Source: Flavipsychrobacter sp. (GTDB taxonomy: Bacteria > Bacteroidota > Bacteroidia > Chitinophagales > Chitinophagaceae). From it: a stretch of DNA of 64,000 nucleotides. The stretch lies in assembly GCA_041392855.1 (NCBI GenBank), contig JAWKLD010000001.1:978001-1042000 (forward strand), written 5' to 3'. The position numbers and the translations under genes are program-made. Positions 9,222 to 17,488 of the stretch are shown one piece after another. Position 1 is the stretch's first letter. Every line of letters begins with the position of its first letter. The notes below the pieces were generated by a model. The model had not been told where the DNA came from. It did not search any database and was given only the letters and a program-made list of their open reading frames with translations.

Positions 9222-10427
9222 ATGAGTCGTTCTTATGCAGATATGCCACTACACTACGGGAAAGTACCTCCATGGCTATATACACGCATGGGCAAACTAG
9301 GCAGTGCTATTGTAGATGCTGTTGTAATGGAATATGGTAAATCTGCACTTTTGCACAAAATGAGTGACCCTTTCTGGTTTCAATCTTTAGGTTGTGTGTT
9401 AGGGATGGATTGGCATTCTTCTGGTATTACTACCTCTGTATTAGGCGCATTAAAGCATACCGTAAATCAAAGGTCTAAAGAGCATGGTATTTATATCTGT
9501 GGTGGTAAAGGAAAGCACTCCAGAGCAACACCTACAGAGTTGATCAATATAGCAGAAAGAACAGGCTTAGACGGAAATGCACTTGTAAGAAGCAGTAAAC
9601 TTTCGGCTAAAGTAGATAATACTGCTATTCAGGATGGCTATAATATCTACTTGCACTCTTTCATACTCAGCGATGAAGGTGAGTGGACGGTTATACAACA
9701 GGGAATGAATGATACTAATGGTATGGCGCGTCGCTACCATTGGCACTCCCCTTCACTACAATCTTATACAGAAACACCGCATACCTTCATTTATGGTCAA
9801 AATAAAGGACAAATATTAAACCTTACAGATAAGGCGGCAAAAGAAACCAAACAAAGCATACTGGACATAACAAAAGAGAAGCCGGAAATAATCCTAAAAG
9901 AAGCTAAGCGACTATTGATGCCTAGTCATCACGATGTGAAAGCCAAAGACGTAGACCTAAAAAGGTTAGGAAGCATACTAGCTATAGCACAAGAAGAAGA
10001 GTTAAGGGACATAGAATCTCTATTGCTTCTAAAAGGTGTAGGCCCACGTACTTTACAATCATTGACACTAGTTAGTGAAGTAATACATGGCACTCCTTCT
10101 CGGTTTAGCGATCCGGCTCGTTATTCTTTTGCACATGGTGGTAAAGATGGCCATCCCTTTCCTGTGCCTACTAAGGTATATGATGAATCTATAGCAATTC
10201 TGGATAGATCTATCAGGCTGGCCAAACTAGGGAATAATGATAAAAATGAAGCGATCAAAAAACTCCATTCATCTGCTAAACGCTTAGAGAAAGATTTTGT
10301 CCCCAATAGCAGGTTTGAAGAGTTGATAGAAAAAGAAAGAAAAGACTCCTGGAAATATGGCGGACGTACTGTTTTTGGTAAAGAGTTGCCTCCTAAAAAC
10401 AAAACAGAACAACTTTCGTTGTTCTGA
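9222..10427 (+). CDS. DUF763 protein with helix-hairpin-helix motif
   Basis: About 401 residues from the ATG at 9222 (MSRSYADMPLHYGKVPPWL); a GTG at 9195 would add nine residues that do not look conserved. The N-terminal block (PLHYGKVPPWL, FQSLGCVLGMDWHSSG, then GGKGKHSRATP) is the hallmark of DUF763. Near residue 275, LLLLKGVGPRTLQSLTLV fits a helix-hairpin-helix, a common DNA-binding element. DUF763 proteins have no settled function; a nucleic-acid role is inferred from the HhH motif. The gene follows the sigma factor by 33 bp on the same strand and may be co-transcribed with it. Confidence 0.8.
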   Translation: MSRSYADMPLHYGKVPPWLYTRMGKLGSAIVDAVVMEYGKSALLHKMSDPFWFQSLGCVLGMDWHSSGITTSVLGALKHTVNQRSKEHGIYICGGKGKHSRATPTELINIAERTGLDGNALVRSSKLSAKVDNTAIQDGYNIYLHSFILSDEGEWTVIQQGMNDTNGMARRYHWHSPSLQSYTETPHTFIYGQNKGQILNLTDKAAKETKQSILDITKEKPEIILKEAKRLLMPSHHDVKAKDVDLKRLGSILAIAQEEELRDIESLLLLKGVGPRTLQSLTLVSEVIHGTPSRFSDPARYSFAHGGKDGHPFPVPTKVYDESIAILDRSIRLAKLGNNDKNEAIKKLHSSAKRLEKDFVPNSRFEELIEKERKDSWKYGGRTVFGKELPPKNKTEQLSLF

Positions 10428-10456
10428 AATAAAATATATTAATTAGACTAAGCTAT

Positions 10457-11563
10457 TTACTGATCTTGACCAAGCTTCTTTAGCATTTCACCATGTTTGG
10501 TGAGTGCTGTAATAAAGTTGGGTTGCTCATAGTATGGTAAGCCATGGTCTAATATTGTCTTTTTAACTATCGGCGCAATATCTACATAATGTATGTGGCA
10601 GATATTAGGAAACAGATGATGTTCTATCTGACGGTTTAGTCCACCTATGAACCACGACATGATCTTGCTCTTTGGAGAAAAATTAGCCGTATTTAATACT
10701 TGGTGTACAGCCCAGTTGTTTTCAATTTTTCTATCTCCACTTGGTAATGGGAATTCACAATCTTCCATTACGTGTGCCAATTGGAAAATAGCCGATAGTA
10801 AGAAACCTGCAACAAAATGCATAAGAACAAAACCTAGCACTACATAACCCCAAGACACCCCTGAAAATAATATCGGCAATACTATGATATATGCATAGTA
10901 AGCAAGTTTGTATAGGCTCAACTGGAACATGGTAATACCTAAAGATTTCTTCTCTTTTCTAAGCAAGCCTTTTTTGTGATAATCATATACCTGCTTGAAA
11001 TCTTTAATGGTAGCCCATTGCAATGTAAGGAAGCAATATAAGATCCAAGCGTATATATGCTGGTATTTATACGCCTTATGTTTTGGTGCATGTGGCGAAA
11101 AGCGAAGCATACCGCCAGCTTCTATATCATCGTCCAAACCTTCAATATTCGTATAGGTATGGTGAAGAATATTGTGTTGCAATCTCCATGTTACATGGTA
11201 GCCACCTACAAGCGTAGCTATTCTACCAAGCATTGCGTTTAGAAACTTATTCTTAGAATAAGAACCGTGGTTGGCGTCATGCATAACAGAACATCCTATA
11301 CCTACCATGCCTATCCCCATCAAAAACCAAAGACCGAAGTATATAAATAGTGAAGATGACGCTACTCCTGATACCATAATGCCATATGGTATTAAGTACA
11401 TGAGAATAATTGCGATACTTTTCGTTACCATCTTGGTGTTACCGTTCTTCGCAATGTTATTATCTCTGAAGTAAGCTTCGATGTTCTTTTTTAGATCGTC
11501 GTAAAAACCCTCACCATTTCTTTTAGCAAAACGTACGATCTCTATTTTTCTATTTGTAGACAA
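10457..11563 (-). CDS. Front-end-type fatty acid desaturase (linoleoyl-CoA/delta-6-like)
   Basis: A membrane desaturase with three His boxes: HDANHGSYS, HNILHHTYTN and QIEHHLFPN. The Q in place of the first His of the third box (QIEHH) is typical of front-end desaturases such as delta-5/delta-6 enzymes. No cytochrome b5 domain is fused. The frame stays open to an ATG at 11608 (383 residues). However, a TACCTTTG -7 box on this strand lies at 11588-11595, inside that longer version, so I prefer the TTG at 11563 (MSTNRKIEIVRFAKRN, about 368 residues). It is a single gene, convergent with the DUF763 gene. Product specificity is unknown. Confidence 0.85.
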   Translation of the reverse strand: MSTNRKIEIVRFAKRNGEGFYDDLKKNIEAYFRDNNIAKNGNTKMVTKSIAIILMYLIPYGIMVSGVASSSLFIYFGLWFLMGIGMVGIGCSVMHDANHGSYSKNKFLNAMLGRIATLVGGYHVTWRLQHNILHHTYTNIEGLDDDIEAGGMLRFSPHAPKHKAYKYQHIYAWILYCFLTLQWATIKDFKQVYDYHKKGLLRKEKKSLGITMFQLSLYKLAYYAYIIVLPILFSGVSWGYVVLGFVLMHFVAGFLLSAIFQLAHVMEDCEFPLPSGDRKIENNWAVHQVLNTANFSPKSKIMSWFIGGLNRQIEHHLFPNICHIHYVDIAPIVKKTILDHGLPYYEQPNFITALTKHGEMLKKLGQDQ

Positions 11564-11587
11564 CTGGTATTCTTTTTTATTTGTGTG

Positions 11588-11595
11588 CAAAGGTA
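11588..11595 (-). promoter_or_regulatory. Candidate -7 box TACCTTTG for the front-end desaturase
   Basis: The minus-strand sequence TACCTTTG matches TAnnTTTG. If used, transcription would begin near 11581, downstream of the ATG at 11608. This supports the TTG start at 11563. No clear -33 box was found. Confidence 0.4.
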
Positions 11596-11648
11596 CTCCT
11601 AAAATCAAATCCTACCTATAAATATTAAATAATAATTAACTCTCAAGC

Positions 11649-11681
11649 AAAAAAAACGTGTTGATAAGCATCAACACGTTT
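11649..11681 (-). terminator. Intrinsic terminator of the TPR protein gene
   Basis: A perfect 12-bp stem (AAACGTGTTGAT and its complement) with a 4-base loop lies at 11654-11681. On the minus strand it is followed by a run of eight T. It is 20 bp past the stop of the TPR gene. Confidence 0.85.
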
Positions 11682-11701
11682 AAATAAATCAATATGTATA
11701 A

Positions 11702-12940
11702 TTACATAGCATCTAGCTTCTCTTTCAACTCTTTTGCTTTGTCAAGCTTATTTTGACGAGCATAAATTTCTTTCATTGCTACGATAGTAGATCTGTAAGT
11801 GCTTCTGTCTTCAGACTTAAGCGTTTCTACTTGAGGATCTAATTTATCAAGAGTAGTTTGCAAATAAGGAAGTGCTTTTTCAAACAATGCATCTCTCTTT
11901 TTCTGCAACTCATCATATTTTTTATTCTCTTCAGCACTAGTACCAAGTTGGTTCATTGCAGTTATTACTTCAGAAGCGTTGTTGAAATATAATGCACCTA
12001 AGTTGTAGTTATAAAGGAAGTTTTCAGGTTGTGCATTTACTGCTTTTAAGTATGCAGTTTCAGCTTTTTGTACTAATTCATCATAGTTAGCAGGTTTCTC
12101 CTTTGAACTAGCCATACTATTATAACCATTACCAAGGTTATACTGTAATTCAGCATTATCAGGGTCTCCTGCTACTGCAGTTTCTAACTTTTTAATTAAT
12201 ACTTCTTGTTGATCTGTTCTGATATAGTAGTTCAACTCTTCATTTCTAAGAGAAGTACTTGCAGGATATTTTGCTCTACCCTCTTCAAGAAGTTCTATTT
12301 GAGCTTTATCATTACTTTGTTGCTTATATATATTCGAAAGCATTAAGTAAATATTATCACTAGTACTTATAGGATCATCTTTCAACTCATTAAGTACAGG
12401 TATCACTTCATCATACATCTGGCCATAAAAACCACAATATGCTTGTATTATTTTGGATTGAGATGCAATAGTATCTAGTGTTTTCTTTCCTTCAAAACGT
12501 TTGCCGCCATCGATGTTTCTTATGGCAACAGCTTGTGCTCCATAGTTAAATCCATCTTTATATTGTTTCTGACCATAAGCCGTAACCGCATCATTATAAT
12601 AGTTATAAGTGCTGATAATTAAAGCTTGATCAACATCACTTTTCTTATAATTTGGATCAAGTGAAATTAATTTAGTATATGCATCTACTGCTTTTCTGTA
12701 TGGTGCTTCTGCTTTATAAGCAGGGTCGTTTTGCATACCCATATAGATATTACCCTTTACATACCAAGTTTTTGGGAAATCTTTTGTAGAGGGGTCAGTT
12801 TCCGCTTCGGTGATATATTTTAAAGCTTCCGCAAAGTTCTTTTTACCATATTCTAGTGCGGCACTGGTAACATTCTTCTTTTGTGCCCAAACAAAATTTG
12901 TTGCTAATAGGCAAACTAAAACTAGTGTGATCTTCTTCAT
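11702..12940 (-). CDS. Exported TPR-repeat protein
   Basis: 412 residues. A signal peptide (about 1-19, ending VWAQ) is followed by tetratricopeptide-like helical pairs throughout, e.g. LEYGKKNFAEALKYI, NAELQYNLGNGYNSMA and a repeat near ENFLYNYNLGALYFNNA. TPR arrays act as protein-binding scaffolds; in Bacteroidota such periplasmic TPR proteins are common and mostly uncharacterised. The gene is monocistronic: its own -7 box TATTTTTG (12986-12993, minus strand) and terminator flank it. It lies next to gyrA in the same orientation but is separated from it by the gyrA terminator. No enzyme motif is visible. Confidence 0.75.
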   Translation of the reverse strand: MKKITLVLVCLLATNFVWAQKKNVTSAALEYGKKNFAEALKYITEAETDPSTKDFPKTWYVKGNIYMGMQNDPAYKAEAPYRKAVDAYTKLISLDPNYKKSDVDQALIISTYNYYNDAVTAYGQKQYKDGFNYGAQAVAIRNIDGGKRFEGKKTLDTIASQSKIIQAYCGFYGQMYDEVIPVLNELKDDPISTSDNIYLMLSNIYKQQSNDKAQIELLEEGRAKYPASTSLRNEELNYYIRTDQQEVLIKKLETAVAGDPDNAELQYNLGNGYNSMASSKEKPANYDELVQKAETAYLKAVNAQPENFLYNYNLGALYFNNASEVITAMNQLGTSAEENKKYDELQKKRDALFEKALPYLQTTLDKLDPQVETLKSEDRSTYRSTIVAMKEIYARQNKLDKAKELKEKLDAM

Positions 12941-12985
12941 TTACATCTTATTTATTAATAATAGATATCTGTGTATAGTATAAAG

Positions 12986-12993
12986 CAAAAATA
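12986..12993 (-). promoter_or_regulatory. Candidate -7 box TATTTTTG for the TPR gene
   Basis: The minus-strand match to TAnnTTTG lies 46 bp before the start at 12940. The -33 box is unclear. Confidence 0.4.
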
Positions 12994-13046
12994 AAACCAA
13001 TAAATGATTTAATAGTAACCAAAATGACATATTAACATAAACAAAT

Positions 13047-13074
13047 AAGCCGCATGTAAAAAAACACACGGCTT
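13047..13074 (-). terminator. Hairpin terminator after gyrA
   Basis: The arms AAGCCGTGTG and CATGCGGCTT (minus strand) pair over about 10 bp with two G-T wobbles around a T-rich loop. The hairpin begins 25 bp past the gyrA stop. There is no long T-run after the stem, so termination strength is uncertain. Confidence 0.5.
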
Positions 13075-13098
13075 AAAAATGCTATTTATTCTTTAGGC

Positions 13099-15687
13099 TT
13101 ATTCTTCTGCTTCTGTGGCAGTAGCGTCTGTTGTACTTTCGTCAACTTCTTCCCCTTCATCTTCATCGTCTTTGTCTACTATTTTAGCAATAGCAGCTAT
13201 TTCATCGCCTTCGTCTATGTTGATCAATTTAACACCTTGAGTTGCTCTACCTGCTTCACGAATAGCTTCAACTTCCATACGTATTGTAATACCAGACTTA
13301 CAAGTGATCATTAGATCATTCTCTTCCGACACTGCTAATAAACCAACAAGACCGCCTGTTTTTTCTGTGATGTTAATAGTTTTTACACCTTTACCACCAC
13401 GATTGGTAACTCTGTAAGTTGTTTCCAGCTCTCCTGTTTCTTCATTCTTGGTTAAGAATGGAGTACGTTTTCCTAAGCCTCTTTCCGAAACTACAAGCAC
13501 TTGCGTCTGTTCATCGTCTTTGGCTAAACAAACAAGGCCTACAACACCGTCATTCTCGTCAGACAACTCAATACCATTTACACCTATTGCTCCTCTTCCC
13601 GTAGGTCTAACCTTGCTTTCTTCAAAACAAATAGCCCTACCTGATTTTACAGCCATCATGATATAGTTATTGCCATCAGTAAGTTTTGCTTCTAATAGCT
13701 CATCCCCCTCTTGTATAGTAATTGCATTTACCCCAGTTTGGCGTGGGCGGCTAAAGTCTTCCAGCTTAGTTTTCTTAACAATACCCTTCTTCGTGCACAA
13801 TACGACAAACTTCCCTTCAATACGCTCTTTTTCTTCTAGTTTGTATACATCTATAATTGTTCTGATGTTATCATCAGGCGGTATTTGTAGCAAGTTTTGT
13901 ATCGCTCTGCCCTTAGCGTTTCTATCAGCTTCAGGTATCTCATATACCTTCAACCAGAAACAACGCCCTTTTTCTGTAAAGAACATTAATGTGTCATGCG
14001 TTGAGGCAATGAATAGATGTTCTATATAATCTTCTTCTCTGGTGCGTCCACCTCTAGAACCTCTACCTCCACGTTTTTGTGCACGATATTCTGTAGCAGA
14101 AGTACGTTTGATATATCCTAAGTGAGAAACGGTGATAACAACATCTTCCTCCTCAATTAGATCTTCAATACGCATTTCATTAGCTAGGTATTGTATTTCA
14201 GATTTACGCTCGTCTCCAAACTTCTTTCTTACATCTTCCAGCTCCTCTTTAATGATATCGAAACGCATCCCTTCATTAGCCAAAATCTCTTTGTAATGAG
14301 CAATACGTTTCATTATCTCAGCATGCTCTTCACGTATCTTATCGCGCTCCATGCCTGTAAGACGTTGAAGACGTAGCTCCAATACAGCTTTTGCCTGTAT
14401 TTCAGACATCTCAAACTTTTCGATCAAGCCTTGTTTTGCTTGCTCTGGGTTTGGAGAATTTCTTATAAGAGAAATAACCTCATCTAAATGGTCTAGAGCT
14501 ATAAGATAACCTTCTAAAATATGAGCTCTTTTCTCTGCTTCTCTTAGTTCATATTGAGTTCTTCTTACAACAACTTCATGACGGAAACCTACAAACTCTG
14601 AAATCATATCTTTCAGGTTTAAGGTACGAGGTCTACCTTTTACAAGGGCTACATTGTTAATACCGTAAGAGGTTTGTAGCTCACTGTATTTGTACAGCTG
14701 ATTGATGATCACTTGTGCTACGGCATCTCTTCTTAACTCTACAACTACCCTTGTCCCGTCTTTATTAGACTCGTTGGCTACGTGTGTAATCCCTTCAATT
14801 ACTTTATTGTTTACGAGGTTACCTATTTTTTCTGCCAGTGCATCACGACTTACTTGATAAGGTACTTCTGTAATAACAATTTGTTCTTTGCCGCTTTTTA
14901 AGGTCTCTACATTTACTTTACCACGCAGTACTACTCTACCACGGCCAGTATGCATACCCTGTTTTATGCCGTCAATACCAAAGATGATACCACCTGTTGG
15001 GAAATCGGGAGCTTTAACGAATTTCATCAATTCGTCGATAGTGATCTCATTATTATCGATATAAGCAACACAACCATCTATTACTTCAGATAAATTGTGC
15101 GGCATCATATTAGTAGCCATACCTACCGCAATACCTGAAGATCCATTGATCAATAGCTGTGGTATGCGCGTTGGCATTACAGTTGGTTCTTGTAAAGAGT
15201 CGTCAAAGTTCAACGAAAAATCAACGGTTTCCTTATCAAGGTCATCCATCATACTTTCAGACAAACGCTGTAAGCGTGCCTCTGTATAACGCATTGCTGC
15301 CGGTCCGTCACCATCTTGAGAACCAAAGTTACCCTGGCCATCTACAAGGTTATAACGCATGCTCCAAGGTTGAGCCATACGCACCATTGCATCATATACT
15401 GCAGTATCACCATGCGGGTGGTACTTACCCAGCACCTCACCGACTATACGGGCAGATTTCTTATAAGGCTTGTTGTAGTTGATACCCAATTCGTGCATGG
15501 CAAATAATACACGCCTGTGCACCGGTTTAAGACCATCACGAACATCTGGTAGTGCACGACCAACTATAACCGACATGGAATAATCGATATAGGCCGTTTT
15601 CATCTGCTCTTCTATATTGATCTGGATGATTTTGTCATTTTCAGGAGTCTCCTCCGATGACGACAAATTCTCATTATTTTCGTCCAT
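13099..15687 (-). CDS. gyrA: DNA gyrase subunit A
   Basis: 862 residues. The winged-helix/breakage-reunion domain has the active-site Tyr in AAMRYTEAR (about Tyr134) and the quinolone region GDTAVYDAMVRMAQ (Thr ~95 and Asp ~99 at the positions of E. coli Ser83 and Asp87). A C-terminal beta-pinwheel contains the GyrA box QKRGGRG, which separates GyrA from ParC. The tail is acidic. With GyrB it introduces negative supercoils using ATP. A TATATTTG -7 box sits 24 bp upstream. The gene stands alone, which is common in this phylum. The Thr in the quinolone region occurs naturally in several bacteria and is not proof of resistance. Confidence 0.97.
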   Translation of the reverse strand: MDENNENLSSSEETPENDKIIQINIEEQMKTAYIDYSMSVIVGRALPDVRDGLKPVHRRVLFAMHELGINYNKPYKKSARIVGEVLGKYHPHGDTAVYDAMVRMAQPWSMRYNLVDGQGNFGSQDGDGPAAMRYTEARLQRLSESMMDDLDKETVDFSLNFDDSLQEPTVMPTRIPQLLINGSSGIAVGMATNMMPHNLSEVIDGCVAYIDNNEITIDELMKFVKAPDFPTGGIIFGIDGIKQGMHTGRGRVVLRGKVNVETLKSGKEQIVITEVPYQVSRDALAEKIGNLVNNKVIEGITHVANESNKDGTRVVVELRRDAVAQVIINQLYKYSELQTSYGINNVALVKGRPRTLNLKDMISEFVGFRHEVVVRRTQYELREAEKRAHILEGYLIALDHLDEVISLIRNSPNPEQAKQGLIEKFEMSEIQAKAVLELRLQRLTGMERDKIREEHAEIMKRIAHYKEILANEGMRFDIIKEELEDVRKKFGDERKSEIQYLANEMRIEDLIEEEDVVITVSHLGYIKRTSATEYRAQKRGGRGSRGGRTREEDYIEHLFIASTHDTLMFFTEKGRCFWLKVYEIPEADRNAKGRAIQNLLQIPPDDNIRTIIDVYKLEEKERIEGKFVVLCTKKGIVKKTKLEDFSRPRQTGVNAITIQEGDELLEAKLTDGNNYIMMAVKSGRAICFEESKVRPTGRGAIGVNGIELSDENDGVVGLVCLAKDDEQTQVLVVSERGLGKRTPFLTKNEETGELETTYRVTNRGGKGVKTINITEKTGGLVGLLAVSEENDLMITCKSGITIRMEVEAIREAGRATQGVKLINIDEGDEIAAIAKIVDKDDEDEGEEVDESTTDATATEAEE

Positions 15688-15710
15688 AAATACTCGTTAA
15701 AAAGAATGTA

Positions 15711-15718
15711 CAAATATA
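15711..15718 (-). promoter_or_regulatory. Candidate -7 box TATATTTG for gyrA
   Basis: The minus-strand match to TAnnTTTG lies 24 bp before the gyrA ATG, giving a short leader of roughly 17 bases. No convincing -33 box is seen. Confidence 0.4.
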
Positions 15719-15800
15719 ACAAAAATGCCCCGTATTGTCGGTATGGAAAGTATCCACAAATGTGCATTTTGTGTATAAGTGAACCAATCTTTACAGTAAG

Positions 15801-16463
15801 ATGAAATCAATATGTAAATACCTGTATTATATAGCTTTTGCAGCGATATTTTTTTCCTGCAATATCTCAAATAATAGCTTTAGGAATAATAGGATGAAGC
15901 GAGAACATGCTACCCTATTGCTGCAGCCTATTTCTTATCAAAATATTGACTTTGAGGAAGATATTATCAACCAGATACAGGAGTTCTATGGCTTCAATGT
16001 TATTGTAGCAAAAAGTATTCAAGTACCACAAAGTTTTGTCAACTACGAAAAAGGGTTTAGATACTCAGCCAGCGATATTTTAGACTATCTAGGAGTTATA
16101 AAGACAGATGATCACTCCTTAGTACTTGGGATAACAGCTACTGATATATTCGTTAGCAAAAAAGATAAATACAGAAATATTAAAAAACCGGAAAATAAGT
16201 ACCGTGTTTGGGGTATAATGGGACTGGCTAAAAGACCTGGAGTTGCAGCTGTAGTGTCTACTAAAAGACTACAAAATGCCAGCAAACAGAAATATAAAGA
16301 ACGTCTACTTAAAGTAATACTTCACGAAATAGGTCACAACTTAGGATTAAAGCATTGTGAAGACAAAAAATGCCTAATGACAGATGCGGTAGAAAAGGTA
16401 AGCACAATTGACCATGCATTACTAGGCTTGTGTAGTAATTGTAGTAGGCAAATAGGCAATTAG
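15801..16463 (+). CDS. Lipoprotein archaemetzincin-family zinc metalloprotease
   Basis: 220 residues. It has a lipoprotein-type signal (YIAFAAIFFSC, Cys ~20). Near the C-terminus is the full archaemetzincin signature: HEIGHNLGLKHC, then four residues, CLM, then exactly 17 residues, then CSNC. The HExxHxxGxxH part binds the catalytic zinc, and the four Cys bind a second structural zinc. The family is metzincin-like aminopeptidases of archaea and some bacteria and animals (AMZ). Export with a lipid anchor is a variation on the mainly cytosolic family and is inferred from the signal. The last four bases overlap the end of the convergent thioesterase gene. Substrate is unknown. Confidence 0.88.
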   Translation: MKSICKYLYYIAFAAIFFSCNISNNSFRNNRMKREHATLLLQPISYQNIDFEEDIINQIQEFYGFNVIVAKSIQVPQSFVNYEKGFRYSASDILDYLGVIKTDDHSLVLGITATDIFVSKKDKYRNIKKPENKYRVWGIMGLAKRPGVAAVVSTKRLQNASKQKYKERLLKVILHEIGHNLGLKHCEDKKCLMTDAVEKVSTIDHALLGLCSNCSRQIGN

Positions 16464-16885
16464 TCTTTCTTCTTCAGTATAGATACTGTTAACCTACTCA
16501 CGCAGACCAGCTTCTCTCTTTCATCTCGTATTTTAATATCCCAGACATGGGTAGTAGCGCCTATATGCAAAGGCTCTGCTCTAGCCGTTACTATACCGGA
16601 TCTCTTACCTCTTACATGATTGCAGTTTATTTCAATTCCTACACATATCTGCTGCTCATTATCTATACACAACGATGAAGCTACACTGCCTACAGTCTCA
16701 GCCAAAGCTGCTGATGCACCACCATGTAGCAGGCCATAAGGCTGACGGGTACGGTTGTCTACAGGCATGGTTGCCTCTATATAATTATCGGCAACTGTAG
16801 TAAAGACCATGCCTAGTGTCTCCCCCATTGTATTAGCAGACAAAGCATTCATTTGTGCCAAATCAGGCTGTGTTTTCCAGATCAT
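16460..16885 (-). CDS. Hotdog-fold thioesterase (PaaI/YdiI-like)
   Basis: About 141 residues. The hotdog signature is present: NRTRQPYGLLHGGASAALAETVGS, where the HGG block and the following Glu are the active-site features of PaaI/MenI-type acyl-CoA thioesterases. The final strands (GKRSGIVTARAEPLHIGATTHVWDIKI) complete the domain. It hydrolyses an acyl-CoA; DHNA-CoA (menaquinone synthesis) or phenylacetyl-type CoA are the usual family substrates, and the choice is inference. Start: ATG at 16885, or a GTG at 16891 that touches the stop of the upstream membrane-protein gene. Either way the two genes are translationally close and likely one transcript. Confidence 0.85.
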   Translation of the reverse strand: MIWKTQPDLAQMNALSANTMGETLGMVFTTVADNYIEATMPVDNRTRQPYGLLHGGASAALAETVGSVASSLCIDNEQQICVGIEINCNHVRGKRSGIVTARAEPLHIGATTHVWDIKIRDEREKLVCVSRLTVSILKKKD

Positions 16886-16890
16886 AAGCA

Positions 16891-17358
16891 CTAAAATATA
16901 GTTTGAATCACTAACAATGATATAAAGTTTAACCCTAAAACAAACATACTTTTAAGTAGTAGCTGCCTATAAAATTTACTTTTCTTAAGTAATAACATAA
17001 TAGTTAAAAATATCGCAAGCAATATCAATAAAACTGTTGATATTTTAAACCCTAACAGTGGCCACCTTTGTATAGTAAATACAGTCGTTATTACTCCATA
17101 GCCAATTATTATTCCTGAAAATATGGATGTGATGACTTGTTCTTTGGTCTCTTTTGTTTTTTTATTGGTTTGTGTAACAATGTTTACATCAGGGAATACT
17201 ATAAAGCCTGCATAGAAGTATAGCGATGAAAGCGCAAAACCAATTAACAGTAATGGTAGCCCTATTATTGAAAGACTTATCAAGCCCAAAAGTGTGGCTA
17301 TTTTAGTTAGAAATACTAATAAGTATAGAATAACAAAAATTTTCTCAACTTTCTTCAT
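16891..17358 (-). CDS. Small integral membrane protein, unrecognised
   Basis: 155 residues with four or five hydrophobic segments (about 8-29, 31-53, 73-93, 100-118 and 132-154) and a polar loop NIVTQTNKKTKETKE between segments two and three. No family was recognised. It ends at the start of the thioesterase gene and probably shares its transcript. Coding support comes from length, hydrophobic pattern and tight spacing. Confidence 0.6.
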   Translation of the reverse strand: MKKVEKIFVILYLLVFLTKIATLLGLISLSIIGLPLLLIGFALSSLYFYAGFIVFPDVNIVTQTNKKTKETKEQVITSIFSGIIIGYGVITTVFTIQRWPLLGFKISTVLLILLAIFLTIMLLLKKSKFYRQLLLKSMFVLGLNFISLLVIQTIF

Positions 17359-17488
17359 TCGTTGTAGGATTTATATTATTTGATAACTAAATGATTTTAA
17401 ACAAAATAGAACAAATAAAATATAAAATCCTTCATGCTTTTACATAAACAAGTTCTACATTAGTCTACTAATTAAGACATAATTACTC

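Noticed and set aside
14890..15420. Thr at the GyrA position equal to E. coli Ser83, as a sign of quinolone resistance
   Set aside because: Thr is the normal residue here in several wild-type bacteria and Asp99 is intact; sequence alone does not show resistance.
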